Positions 41,824 to 51,300 of a DNA stretch of 64,000 bases are shown here, in pieces. Source of the DNA: JBLNDJ01 sp050261515 (lineage in GTDB: Bacteria > Acidobacteriota > Terriglobia > Bryobacterales > Bryobacteraceae). The stretch is taken from assembly GCA_050261515.1 (NCBI GenBank), contig JBLNDJ010000048.1:302675-366674 (forward strand), in the 5' to 3' direction. Every line of letters starts with the position of its first letter. Within the stretch, counting starts at the first letter, position 1. The position numbers were made by a program, and so were the translations under genes. The notes under the pieces were generated by a model. It saw only the letters and a program-made list of their open reading frames with translations. It ran no database searches and was not told the origin of the DNA.

Positions 41824-43151
41824 TTCGCCTCCTCCTGCTGTTCGGGAATCAGCGTCCCGGTGGTGCGGTTCTCTACCACCAGGAACCGCTTGGCGGCGGA
41901 CTGTATGTCCGCCGCCGTGACCTGTGCGATCTCCTGCTCGAACGTGAACAGCCGGCGGTAATCGCCGAAGTAGATTTCGTATTCGCCGAGCAGATCGGCC
42001 CTGCCCGCGATGGTTTCCATTTCGCCGAAGAGCCGCGTCAGCAACTGGTTCTTCGCCTTCTGCAACTCCTGCTCGCTGACGGGCGCGGTGCGGACGCGCT
42101 CGATTTCCTCGTTGAACGCCTTCTCGGTCTTCGCCGGATCGACGCCACTGCGCGGCTGGATGAAGAACAGCAACTGGCCGGGGTCGAGCGACACTTCGGT
42201 TTCCTGTTCGACGCCGATCGCGGTCTGGTCGCGATCGACAAGGCGACGGTAGAGGCGCGAGCTGCGGCCTTGAGTGAGAATGTTGCCGAGCAGTGCGACG
42301 GCGTAGTGCTCCGGGCTGTTCGCGCGCGGAACGTGATAGCTGAACATCTGTATGGGCAGCTCGGCCTGCTTGCGCACGACCACCCGCCGCTCGCCGCGCT
42401 GCGGCGGCTCGACCGTACGGACCGCGGGCGGCGGATCGTGCCGCGGGATCGGCTCCAGGTACTTCTTCGCGAGCGCGATGACCTGTTCGGCGTCGACGTC
42501 GCCGGTGGCGACCGCCACGCAGTTGTTCGGCGCATAGCCCATGCGGAAGTGGTTCTTCAGATCGTCCATGGTCCACGCTTCGATGTCGGACGCCCAGCCG
42601 ATCACGGGCCAGTGATACGGATGCGCGGTGAAGGCGGCCGCTCCGACCTGCTCATAGAGCGAGCCAATCGGGCTGTCATCCACCGACGCCCGCCGCTCCG
42701 AGTACACGACGCCGCGTTCGGACTCGACGATCTTCGGGTCGAAGCTGAGGTCGCGCATGCGGTCGGCCTCCATGTCGAACATTAGCTCCAGCGCCGTGCT
42801 CGGGAACCAGTCGGTGTAGGTAGTCAGGTCGCGGCCGGTGGAGGCGTTGTTGCGCCCGCCGTTCTTCTCCATCTGGACGTCGAACTGCTTCGGGCCGTAC
42901 TTCTTCGCCCCGTTGAACATCATGTGCTCGAAGAAGTGCGAGATTCCCGTGATGCCGGGGCGTTCGTTCCGCGAACCCACTTTGAAAAAGAAATAGAGCG
43001 CGACGTTGGGGATCCGGTGGTCCTCCTGGATCAGCAGCTTCATTCCGTTATCGAGCGTGTGGGTTTTGACGTCGAGCTCGCGGCCATAACTGACGGCCGA
43101 GGCGAGCAGGACAAGCGTGAGCGCGCAGAACGCGCAGCGTAGCAGCCTCAT
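41820..43151 (-). CDS. M16 zinc peptidase, catalytic subunit
   Basis: 443 residues with a signal peptide (MRLLRCAFCALTLVLLASAV). The inverted zinc motif is HFFEH (H72, E75, H76), and the third ligand is probably E152 in ERGVVYSER. The second half (LPIQMFSYHVPRANSPEH) completes the clam-shell fold. Likely exported and acting on peptides or misfolded outer membrane fragments. Its start lies only 8 bases from the divergent HD hydrolase gene. Confidence 0.92.
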   Translation of the reverse strand: MRLLRCAFCALTLVLLASAVSYGRELDVKTHTLDNGMKLLIQEDHRIPNVALYFFFKVGSRNERPGITGISHFFEHMMFNGAKKYGPKQFDVQMEKNGGRNNASTGRDLTTYTDWFPSTALELMFDMEADRMRDLSFDPKIVESERGVVYSERRASVDDSPIGSLYEQVGAAAFTAHPYHWPVIGWASDIEAWTMDDLKNHFRMGYAPNNCVAVATGDVDAEQVIALAKKYLEPIPRHDPPPAVRTVEPPQRGERRVVVRKQAELPIQMFSYHVPRANSPEHYAVALLGNILTQGRSSRLYRRLVDRDQTAIGVEQETEVSLDPGQLLFFIQPRSGVDPAKTEKAFNEEIERVRTAPVSEQELQKAKNQLLTRLFGEMETIAGRADLLGEYEIYFGDYRRLFTFEQEIAQVTAADIQSAAKRFLVVENRTTGTLIPEQQEEAK

Positions 43152-43159
43152 TTCCGCGA

Positions 43160-43825
43160 GTGTACCGTATACTGAAGCTGTTGACCGACTTCTTTTCCGC
43201 GCGTTTCGCCCGCGCGTTGGCCTTCGCGCACGAACTCCACCGCAAACAGAAACGCAAGACTTCCGGAGCGCCCTACGTCGCGCATCTGCTGGGCGTCGCC
43301 GCGCTGGTGATGGAGGACGGCGGCTCAGAGGACGAGGCCATTGCGGCGCTGCTTCACGATTCGCTCGAAGACCAGGGGCGCCACTACCCGGGCGGTGTCG
43401 AGGCGCTCGCGGCGGAGATCGAACGCGAGTTCGGCCCGGATGTGGTTCGCCTGGTTGACACTCTCACCGAGCGCATCGGGCCCGATGAACGCGCCATCAG
43501 CGACAAGCGCGCCCGCTGGCGCGCGCACAAGCTGGCCTACATCCGGCAGATCGGTTCGGCGGAGGCTCGCGTGCGCCGCATATCGTGCGCCGACAGCATC
43601 TATAACGTCCGCTCGCTCACGCGCGACTACCTCCGCATGGGCGACGAAATGTGGACGCGGTTCCTCACGCGCAGCCGCGACGATCAGTTGTGGGCCTACG
43701 ACGGCGTGGCGCGCGCGCTCGAAGCGGCGGGTGGGGGACCGCTGGCCGGGGAACTCAACCGCGCGGTGGATGAGTTGTTCCGCGCGACCGGAACCGAGAG
43801 GCCCGCTTCAACCAGTCCTCGATAA
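43160..43825 (+). CDS. HD-domain phosphohydrolase
   Basis: 221 residues. The HD motif is visible as PYVAHLLGVAALV (H42), LLHDSLEDQG (H66, D67) and later ISCADSIYNVRSL. The opening FAHELHRKQKRKTSGAPYVAH resembles the hydrolase half of RelA/SpoT, so (p)ppGpp or a nucleotide hydrolysis is possible, but there is no synthetase half. The GTG at 43160 is uncertain: TATACT at 43168-43173 could be a promoter element, and a TTG at 43181 would then be the start. Confidence 0.8.
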   Translation: MYRILKLLTDFFSARFARALAFAHELHRKQKRKTSGAPYVAHLLGVAALVMEDGGSEDEAIAALLHDSLEDQGRHYPGGVEALAAEIEREFGPDVVRLVDTLTERIGPDERAISDKRARWRAHKLAYIRQIGSAEARVRRISCADSIYNVRSLTRDYLRMGDEMWTRFLTRSRDDQLWAYDGVARALEAAGGGPLAGELNRAVDELFRATGTERPASTSPR

Positions 43826-44012
43826 CGCCGAGCGCAATCCACAGCACACAACCGATCACAGCGGCGCCGAGCACAAAGTTCGTAATCAGTATCGGAAGCG
43901 ATTCCTCGTCAACCACGTTCTTTAGCCGTCCTGATTCTGAGGGCGCGACCCGGGTTATGTCAAGGGTATTCGACTGGGATGCTACGCTGGACATGCGCTT
44001 TTGAATTGACAT
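43755..44012 (-). CDS. Possible small single-pass membrane protein
   Basis: 85 residues from an ATG at 44012, or 79 from an ATG at 43994. A clean membrane helix, ITNFVLGAAVIGCVLWIALG, is preceded by an acidic segment (VVDEESLP) and followed by a basic one (DWLKRASRFRSRG). The frame overlaps the end of the HD gene by 71 bases and touches the araC-type gene start on the other strand. No ribosome-binding site stands out. It would explain the otherwise empty 43826-44010 stretch. Confidence 0.4.
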   Translation of the reverse strand: MSIQKRMSSVASQSNTLDITRVAPSESGRLKNVVDEESLPILITNFVLGAAVIGCVLWIALGVIEDWLKRASRFRSRGTTHPPRG

Positions 44013-44856
44013 GAACTCGCGCATCCACCGAGTGGAGCAGCATAGGCCGGCCGTCGCGGGCGTCGAGGCGATGACGCTCATCTCGAACCATCACTTCCCG
44101 AGGCATTCGCACGACCACTTCGGAATCGGCGTGATCGCGTTCGGCGGGCACCGTTCCTGGAGTGCGGTGGGCACTGTCAGCGCCTCGGCCGGCGACGTCA
44201 TCATGGTGAATCCCGGCGAAATGCACGACGGCGAGCCGCTCGCCGGCCGCGCGCGCGGGTGGCGAATGATCTACTTCGACCCGGCCCTGGTGGCTTCCGA
44301 GCTGGAGCCGGAGTTCGCGGCCGGTCCGGGCGAGATCGTGCGTCCGGTAGCTCGCGATCCCCTGCTGGCCGGGCATTTCGACGCGCTGTTCGCCTGTCTC
44401 ACGGCGCCGCGCAGCGACCGGCTGGCGCAAGAGGAGGACCTGCTGCGGACGCTGGCCTGCCTTTTTCGACGGCACGGGACGGCGCGCCCGCCGCTCGCGG
44501 GCCGGTCGCCCCATGTCGCCAAAGCGATCCGGCGCATGGATTCCGCGCCGGAGCAACCGGTCTCACTCGCTGAGCTGGCCGCGCTGGCGGGCGTGAGCCG
44601 CTTCCAGCTTCTGCGCGGCTTCGCGCGCGAGATGGGGATCACGCCCCACGCCTACCTTGTGCAGCGGCGTGTGCTGGTGGCACGGCGGCTGCTCGCCGGC
44701 GGGCATGCGCCGGCCCAGGCGGCCGCGCAGGCTGGCTTCGCCGACCAGAGCCACATGACCCGCGCGTTCGTCCGCCAGTTCGGCATCACACCCGCGCGCT
44801 ACCGCAATTTTGTTCAAGACACAGTGCGCCCCCGCCTGCCAGACTGGCGCGCATGA
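44011..44856 (+). CDS. AraC-family transcriptional regulator
   Basis: 281 residues. The N-terminal cupin sensor domain contains HSHDHFGIGVIAFGGHR and VNPGEMHDGEP, typical of the AraC ligand-binding fold. The C-terminal DNA-binding domain has two helix-turn-helix motifs, SLAELAALAGVSRFQLLRGF and AAQAGFADQSHMTRAFVRQF, then the signature GITPARYR. LysE-type transporters often accompany this subfamily, but here the next gene, with an ATGA overlap, is a GNAT acetyltransferase. Confidence 0.93.
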   Translation: MNSRIHRVEQHRPAVAGVEAMTLISNHHFPRHSHDHFGIGVIAFGGHRSWSAVGTVSASAGDVIMVNPGEMHDGEPLAGRARGWRMIYFDPALVASELEPEFAAGPGEIVRPVARDPLLAGHFDALFACLTAPRSDRLAQEEDLLRTLACLFRRHGTARPPLAGRSPHVAKAIRRMDSAPEQPVSLAELAALAGVSRFQLLRGFAREMGITPHAYLVQRRVLVARRLLAGGHAPAQAAAQAGFADQSHMTRAFVRQFGITPARYRNFVQDTVRPRLPDWRA

Positions 44857-45431
44857 TCCGCCGCTGCGACGAACGCGACTTCGAACAGATCTGGGACATC
44901 ATCAACGATGGGGCGCGCGCCTATCGGGGCGTCATCCCCGAAGACCGCTGGAAAGAGCCGTACATGCCGCGCGAAGAGTTACGCCAGGAAATCGGCGAAG
45001 GTGTAGAGTTCTGGGGCTACGAGCAGAACGGAACGCTCGAAGGCGTGATGGGCATCCAGCGCGTCCGGGACGCGACTCTGATCCGGCATGCCTATGTTCG
45101 CACCGGCTGCCAGCGGCGTGGAATCGGCGCGCTACTGCTGACCCGCCTGCGCAAGCTGGCGCAAGGCCCCGTGCTGATCGGAACGTGGTCGGATGCCTCG
45201 TGGGCGATCCGCTTCTACCGGAAGAACGGCTTCGAACTCGTCAGCGCCACCGAGAAGGACCGCCTCCTCAGGACATACTGGAACGTGCCGGAGCGCCAGA
45301 TCGAGACGTCCGTAGTTCTGGCGTATACTTCGACACAGGAGGTTTCAGATGCCGCCGTCCTCTTCCCGCCGCACGTTCCTGGCAGCCGGCCTCGCGCTGC
45401 CCGCCGCGGGGCTCGCCGTCACATCCGGTGA
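44853..45431 (+). CDS. GNAT-family N-acetyltransferase
   Basis: 192 residues. The acetyl-CoA loop is visible as RTGCQRRGIGALLL, and the fold is complete to WAIRFYRKNGFEL and the terminal strand ETSVVLAYTS. The start overlaps the AraC gene as ATGA, so it may be the regulator's target. The last 27 or so residues run 83 bases into the next gene, which has its own strong ribosome-binding site; the tail is arginine-rich and probably dispensable. Substrate unknown. Confidence 0.85.
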   Translation: MIRRCDERDFEQIWDIINDGARAYRGVIPEDRWKEPYMPREELRQEIGEGVEFWGYEQNGTLEGVMGIQRVRDATLIRHAYVRTGCQRRGIGALLLTRLRKLAQGPVLIGTWSDASWAIRFYRKNGFELVSATEKDRLLRTYWNVPERQIETSVVLAYTSTQEVSDAAVLFPPHVPGSRPRAARRGARRHIR

Positions 45432-46542
45432 AGCGAAGCTCAGCTATCGCACGCTCGGAAAGACCGGGGTCAAAGTCACGCCGCTGTCGTTCGGCTGCAT
45501 GACTACTTCGGACGCGAGCGTGATCGAACATGCCGCCGATGCCGGCATCGTTCACTTCGATACCGCGCGCAGTTATCAGAACGGCAACAACGAGCGCATG
45601 GTCGGGGCCGCGTTGAAAAGCCGGCGCAAGAGCGTCATCATTTCGAGCAAGAGCCTCGCGAAGACACGGCAGGACGCGCTCGCCGACCTGGACACCAGTC
45701 TCCGCGAACTGGGCACGGATTACCTCGACATCTGGTATCTGCACATGAAGAACGAGCCCGCTGAAGTGACCGAGGACTTGCTCGAGGCGCAGCGGGTCGC
45801 GAAGAAGCAGGGGAAGATCCGGTTTGCGGGCGTCAGCACGCACTTCAATATGGACCGCATGCTGGCGCACCTGGCTAAGCTCGGCCAGACCGACGTCGCG
45901 CTGACCACGTACAACTTCGCCATGCGGTCCGTGGCGCCCGATATGAACGCGAACACCGCCGCGCCGAAGACGGACATGTCCGCGGCGATCCGGGAAGCGC
46001 GCAAGTCCGGGATGGGGATTGTCGTCATGAAGACGCTCGCGGGAGGCACGGCGCGCGTCGAGCGCGGCGACCGGCTCTACGGCGCCGAGCCGCGGGCGCT
46101 TGCCAAGCGGCTCAGCCAGCCGGGCGCGGCGGTGGCGGCCATCAAGTGGGCGCTGCGGAACGAGTCGGTCGATACCGCCATCGTCTGCATGACGAACCAC
46201 GACCAGCTCCAGGAAAACCTCCTTGCGATGACCGAACCGTACACGCAGAAGGACGACGAGCTGTTGGCCCGGCAGCTTGCCTACATCTCGCCGATTTACT
46301 GCCGTATGTGCGGCACGTGCACGGGCGTCTGCGAAAAAGGCGTTCCGGTTCCCGACATGCTGCGGCTCCTGACCTACGCCGAGGGCTACGGACAGTTCGC
46401 GCTGGCGCGCGAGCGCTTTCTGGAGCTGCCGGAAAGCGTCCGCTCGATCCGGTGCGCCGGCTGCGATACGTGCTCGGTCGACTGCCCGAACGGAGTGCGC
46501 GTCCGCGAGCGCGTCACGCGCGTGCAGGAACTGTTCGCGTAG
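45349..46542 (+). CDS. Tat-exported aldo/keto reductase with ferredoxin-like tail
   Basis: 397 residues. MPPSSSRRTFLAAGLALPAA is a twin-arginine signal. The aldo/keto reductase barrel follows (FGCMTTSDAS, HFDTARSYQNGNNERMVG, YLDIWYLHMKNE). The C-terminus carries two cysteine clusters, YCRMCGTCTGVCEKG and CAGCDTCSVDCPNG, suited to two [4Fe-4S] clusters. GGAGG at 45339-45343 sets the start. Export through Tat agrees with a folded iron-sulfur enzyme. The electron partner is unknown. Confidence 0.92.
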   Translation: MPPSSSRRTFLAAGLALPAAGLAVTSGEAKLSYRTLGKTGVKVTPLSFGCMTTSDASVIEHAADAGIVHFDTARSYQNGNNERMVGAALKSRRKSVIISSKSLAKTRQDALADLDTSLRELGTDYLDIWYLHMKNEPAEVTEDLLEAQRVAKKQGKIRFAGVSTHFNMDRMLAHLAKLGQTDVALTTYNFAMRSVAPDMNANTAAPKTDMSAAIREARKSGMGIVVMKTLAGGTARVERGDRLYGAEPRALAKRLSQPGAAVAAIKWALRNESVDTAIVCMTNHDQLQENLLAMTEPYTQKDDELLARQLAYISPIYCRMCGTCTGVCEKGVPVPDMLRLLTYAEGYGQFALARERFLELPESVRSIRCAGCDTCSVDCPNGVRVRERVTRVQELFA

Positions 46543-46549
46543 CATACCG

Positions 46550-47128
46550 GTGCCGCGAGACAAGTCAAACGGGTATGAAACCGTCGCGGAGGCGTTCACG
46601 CGAGCGCGGAACGCCTCAATTGGGCCGGAAAACGTGCGGAAATGGGCCGTACGGCTGCAACCCGGCGCCTCCATTCTCGACCTCGGGTGCGGAAACGGAG
46701 TCCCGATTTCGGAGGCGCTTCTGCGCGAAGGCTTTGCGGTGTACGGCGTGGACGCTTCGGAAACGCTGGTCGCGAAATTTAGGGAGCGATTTCCGGGGGT
46801 CGCGGTCGAATGCAGCTCCGTCGAGGAGTCAACGTTTTTCGGCCGCACCTTTGACGCTGTCGTCGCCTGGGGCCTGATGTTCATTCTTCCCCCCGAGTCG
46901 CAGCGGATTCTGATCTCCAAGGTGGCCCGAGCCCTGAATCGACCGGGACATTTTCTGTTCACTTCACCGAAGGAGGCCCGTTCGTGGAGCGACAGCATGA
47001 CGGGGCTTCCATCTGTCTCGCTCGGGCAGGAAGCGTACGAACGGGAGCTGGCGGCGCACGGTCTCGCGCTGGTTGGGCACGACGAGGACGAAGGCGGGAA
47101 TTTCTACTATTTCGCCGCCACGCTCTAG
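46550..47128 (+). CDS. Class I SAM-dependent methyltransferase
   Basis: 192 residues. SAM-binding motif I reads ILDLGCGNGVPISEALL, the acidic end of strand 2 is VYGVDASE, and strand 4 is FDAVVAWGLMFILP. The fold is complete and typical in length. The start is GTG at 46550, seven bases after the aldo/keto reductase stop, so the two are probably co-transcribed. The target molecule cannot be deduced. Confidence 0.87.
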   Translation: MPRDKSNGYETVAEAFTRARNASIGPENVRKWAVRLQPGASILDLGCGNGVPISEALLREGFAVYGVDASETLVAKFRERFPGVAVECSSVEESTFFGRTFDAVVAWGLMFILPPESQRILISKVARALNRPGHFLFTSPKEARSWSDSMTGLPSVSLGQEAYERELAAHGLALVGHDEDEGGNFYYFAATL

Positions 47129-47148
47129 CCCGCGTATCATAGCTCTTT

Positions 47149-48354
47149 ATGCTCCGTAAACTCGCTCTCTCGCTCGCGGTCCCTCTCTTGTTGGCTGCCG
47201 CCTCGCCCGATCCGCAAAAAGCCGGCATGGACCCCGCCAAACTCGCGCGCATTCCCGCCCGCATGCGCGAGTTCGTCGATCAGGGCCGCATCGCGGGCGC
47301 GGTCACGCTGGTGGCGCGGCACGGCTCGATCGCGGCGCTCGACGCCGTCGGCATGCAGGACGTCGAGGCGAAGAAGCCCATGCGCACCGATACGATTTTC
47401 CAGATCATGTCGATGACCAAGCCCGTCACCGCCACCGGAATTATGATGCTTGCGGAAGAGGGCAAGCTCTCGCTGCTCGATCCTGTCGAGAAGTTCCTGC
47501 CCGAATTCCGCGGCCTTTGGGTCATCGATTCGCGCGACGGAGACAAGGCGCGCACACTGAAGCGCCCGTCGCGCCGCATCACCATCCGCGACCTGCTCAC
47601 CCACACCTCCGGCATGGCGGGGATGCCGCCGGAAGGCGCGCGGGACCTGCTCGAAAAGCTCGACCTCACGCTCGCCCAGGCCGTCGCGCTCTACTCGCAG
47701 CAGCCGCTCGAGTTCGAGCCCGGCACCCGCTGGCTGTACAGCAATCCCGGCATCGCCACGCTCGGCCGCATCATCGAAGTCGTCTCGCAACAGCCGTATG
47801 AAAAGTTCCTCGCAGACCGCATCTTCAAGCCGCTCGAGATGAAGGACACTTTCTTCTTCCCGCCTGAAGAGAAGATCAGCCGCATCGCGATGCTCTACAA
47901 TCTCGAAAACGGAACGCTGAAGCGCGCCGGCGCCGACGCGCTCGCGGGCGATCCGGCGAAGTACCGCAAGGGCGCGAAGTATCCCTGCCCCGAGTGCGGC
48001 CTCTACTCGACTGCCACCGACCTCGCCGCTTTCTACCAAATGATGCTGAACGGCGGCACGCACAACGGCCGGAGGCTGCTCTCGCGCGCTTCGGTCGAGA
48101 TGGCGACGACGGTCCAGACAGGCACGTTGCCCACCACCTACGGACTGGCCTGGGCCATAGTGGGCGATCCCTACTCCGCTCTTAGCTATCGCTCGATCGG
48201 GACCTTCGGGCACGGCGGCGCATTCGGCACCGAAGGCTGGGTGGACCCGAAGCGCGACATGATCGACATTCTGCTGATCCAGCGCGACGGCGGCGGAGAC
48301 GCCACAGAGCGGACCGCGCTCTTCTCACTGGCGGCATCGTCGATCGCGGAGTAG
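47149..48354 (+). CDS. Serine beta-lactamase-fold hydrolase (class C/esterase type)
   Basis: 401 residues with a signal peptide (MLRKLALSLAVPLLLAAAS). Catalytic motifs: SMTK (S88, K91), YSN (Y197-N199) and a C-terminal HGG in FGHGGAFGTEGWVDP in place of KTG. This HGG form is common in esterases and peptidases of the family rather than in true beta-lactamases. Likely a periplasmic or secreted esterase, D-amino-acid peptidase or transpeptidase relative. It ends 9 bases before the topoisomerase-helicase gene. Confidence 0.9.
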   Translation: MLRKLALSLAVPLLLAAASPDPQKAGMDPAKLARIPARMREFVDQGRIAGAVTLVARHGSIAALDAVGMQDVEAKKPMRTDTIFQIMSMTKPVTATGIMMLAEEGKLSLLDPVEKFLPEFRGLWVIDSRDGDKARTLKRPSRRITIRDLLTHTSGMAGMPPEGARDLLEKLDLTLAQAVALYSQQPLEFEPGTRWLYSNPGIATLGRIIEVVSQQPYEKFLADRIFKPLEMKDTFFFPPEEKISRIAMLYNLENGTLKRAGADALAGDPAKYRKGAKYPCPECGLYSTATDLAAFYQMMLNGGTHNGRRLLSRASVEMATTVQTGTLPTTYGLAWAIVGDPYSALSYRSIGTFGHGGAFGTEGWVDPKRDMIDILLIQRDGGGDATERTALFSLAASSIAE

Positions 48355-48363
48355 GCGCCCACG

Positions 48364-51300
48364 GTGGCGGAAGACTCCGGACAGGCGGGGGCGGTCGCGG
48401 TCGTCGCCGAGAAGCCGTCGGTCGCGCGCGACATCGCCCGCGTTCTTGGCGCGTCCAGAAAGGGCGAGGGCTACCTGCACGGGAACGGGTACATCGTCAC
48501 CTGGGCGGTGGGCCACCTGGTGCGGCTCGCGCAGCCGCACGAGATCCGGCCCGAGTGGCGCGCGTGGCGGCGCGAGCTTTTGCCGATGCTTCCGCGCGAG
48601 TGGCCGCTGCTGGTGGCCGAAAATACGCGCGAACAGTTCGAAATCGTCCGCAGGATTCTGAACTCGCCCAAGGTCGCGCGCCTGGTGTGCGCCACCGACG
48701 CGGGCCGCGAGGGCGAGCTGATTTTCCGCTACATCTACGAAGCCGCGGGCTGCGCCAAGCCCGTCTCGCGCCTGTGGGTCTCCTCACTCACGCCGGACGC
48801 GATCCGGCACGGTTTCGAGTCGATGAAGGATGCCTCCGCCTACGACTCGCTCGCCGATGCCGCGCGCGGGCGCAGCCGGGCCGACTGGCTGGTCGGGCTG
48901 AATCTCTCGCGCGCCTACACGCTGGCGCTCGGCGAGGACTTTTCGGTGGGCCGTGTCCAGACGCCTACGCTGGCGATGCTGGTCGAGCGCGAACTCGAAA
49001 TCCGCGCCTTCGTTCCGGAAGACTATCTCGAAGTCGTGGCCACGTTTTCGCCGCGCGAGGGCGAGCGCTACAAGGGCACGTGGTTCCGCGAAGGCGTCGA
49101 GCGGCTGCCGGCCGATGGCGCCGAGGCCGGCAACATCGTCGAGCGCGTGCGCGCGGGCGAAGCGCGCATCGAATCCGTGAAAGCGGAAACGCAGCGCATG
49201 CCGCCCCCGCTGCTCTACGACCTCACGGAGCTGCAACGCCACGCCAATCGCGTCTACGGCTTCAGCGCGCAGAAGACGCTCGAACTCGCGCAGGCGCTCT
49301 ATGAACGCCACAAGCTCATCAGCTACCCGCGCACCGACAGCCGGCATCTTTCGGCCGACGTGGCTAAGACGCTGGCGCGCATCGTCGAGGCGATTCGCGA
49401 GCCGTACAACGGACTGCTTGCCCCCGGCGCGGGCGAGCGGCCGCTCGGCAATCGCTACGTGGACGATTCGCGAGTGACGGACCATCACGCGATCATCCCG
49501 ACGCACGCGGCGCGCGGCCGCGCGGGCCTGAGCCCCGACGAGGCGCGCGTCTTCGACCTGGTCTGCCGCCGCCTGCTCAGCGCTTGGCATGGCGACCACG
49601 TCTGGTCGGTCACCGCGGTGATCACCGCCGTGAATGAGGACCGCTTCCGCAGCAGCGGCACGACGGTGGAGCAACCGGGTTGGAAGGTGCTCGATGTCGC
49701 GCCGCAGAAGCGCAAGAAGGACACCGAGGCGGCCGAGGCGCTTCCGCCGGGTCTCGCGCCGGGGCAGCCGCAGAAGGTGCTCGATGTCGAAGCGGTGCGC
49801 AAGAAGACGCGGGCGCCCAAGCGTTTCACCGAAGCGACGCTGCTCACGGCAATGGAGACCGCGGGCAAAACGCTCGATGAAAAGGAACTCTCGGACGCGA
49901 TGAAGGAGCGCGGCCTCGGGACGCCGGCCACGCGCGCCGCGATCATCGAGGTGCTGCTCACGCGCAAGTACATCGAGCGGGAGGGCAAGAGCCTAAAGGC
50001 TACGGACAAGGGAATACGGCTGATCGAGGTGGTGCATCCGGAAGTGAAAAGCCCGGCGATGACGGGGCAGTGGGAAGCGTGTTTGAAGCGGATTCATCGT
50101 GGGGCGGCCGAACTGGCTCCCTTCCTCGGAGGCATCGAGCAATACGTGCGTGACGTTGTGGGGAAGGTCGTTGGGGCAGAGCGCCAGGTCTGCGCCCGGC
50201 CTCCGGTCCCGGCCAGGCCGGCCGGGGGGCCGCCCGCGGACCAAGGGGTCCGCCCCACTGACCTCCTCTCGGTCCTGCGGAACACGTTCGGCTTCGAGTC
50301 CTTCCGCCCCAACCAGGCCGAGGTCTGCCGCGCCGCCGTCGATGGGGAGGACGTGCTGCTCGTCATGCCGACCGGCTCGGGCAAGTCGCTCTGCTACCAG
50401 CTTCCGGGCATCGCGCGGGGCGGAACCACGCTCGTCATCAGCCCGCTCGTCGCGCTGATGGAAGACCAGGTCGCCAAGCTGCGGGCGAAAGGTTTCGCCG
50501 CCGACCGCATACATTTCGGCCGCAACCGGGCCGACTCGCGCCAGGCCTGCATCGAGTACCTGAACGGCAGCCTGCAATTCCTTTACATCGCGCCCGAGCG
50601 GCTGCGCGTCGCCGGATTCCCCGAGATGCTTGCCAGGCGCAAGCCCGCGCTCATCGCGATTGACGAAGCGCACTGCATTTCGCAATGGGGGCACGATTTC
50701 CGCCCGGACTACCGCCGCATCGGCCAGTTCCTGCCCGCCCTGCGGCCCGCGCCTGTGATCGCCCTGACGGCTACCGCCACACCGCGCGTGCAGGACGACA
50801 TCGTCGCGCAGCTCGCGCTGCCCCGCCCCGCGCGCTTCATCCGCGGATTCCGCCGCGACAACATCGCGATCGAAGTGGTCGCAGCGGCGCCATCGCGCCG
50901 GCACGAACTGGTGGAGGAACTGCTTCGGGACGAGGCCCGCCGACCGGCTATTGTCTACACGCCCACGCGCAAAGAGGCCGAGAAGCTGGCCCGGCAGTTG
51001 AGTTCCGTCTGCGCCGCCGAGGCCTACCATGCCGGAATGCCCGCGGCGCGGCGCGACGAAGTGCAGGCCGCGTTCCTGGCGGGCAACCTCGGCGTGATCG
51101 TCGCGACCATCGCGTTCGGGATGGGGATCGACAAGCCCGACATCCGGACCGTGGTCCATACCGCGCTGCCGGGGAGCCTGGAGGCGTACTACCAGGAAAT
51201 CGGGCGCGCCGGCCGCGATGGCGCGCCCTCGCGCGCGGTCCTGATGCAGTCTTACTCCGACCGCCGCACGCACGATTTCTTCTTCGAGCGCGATTACCCC

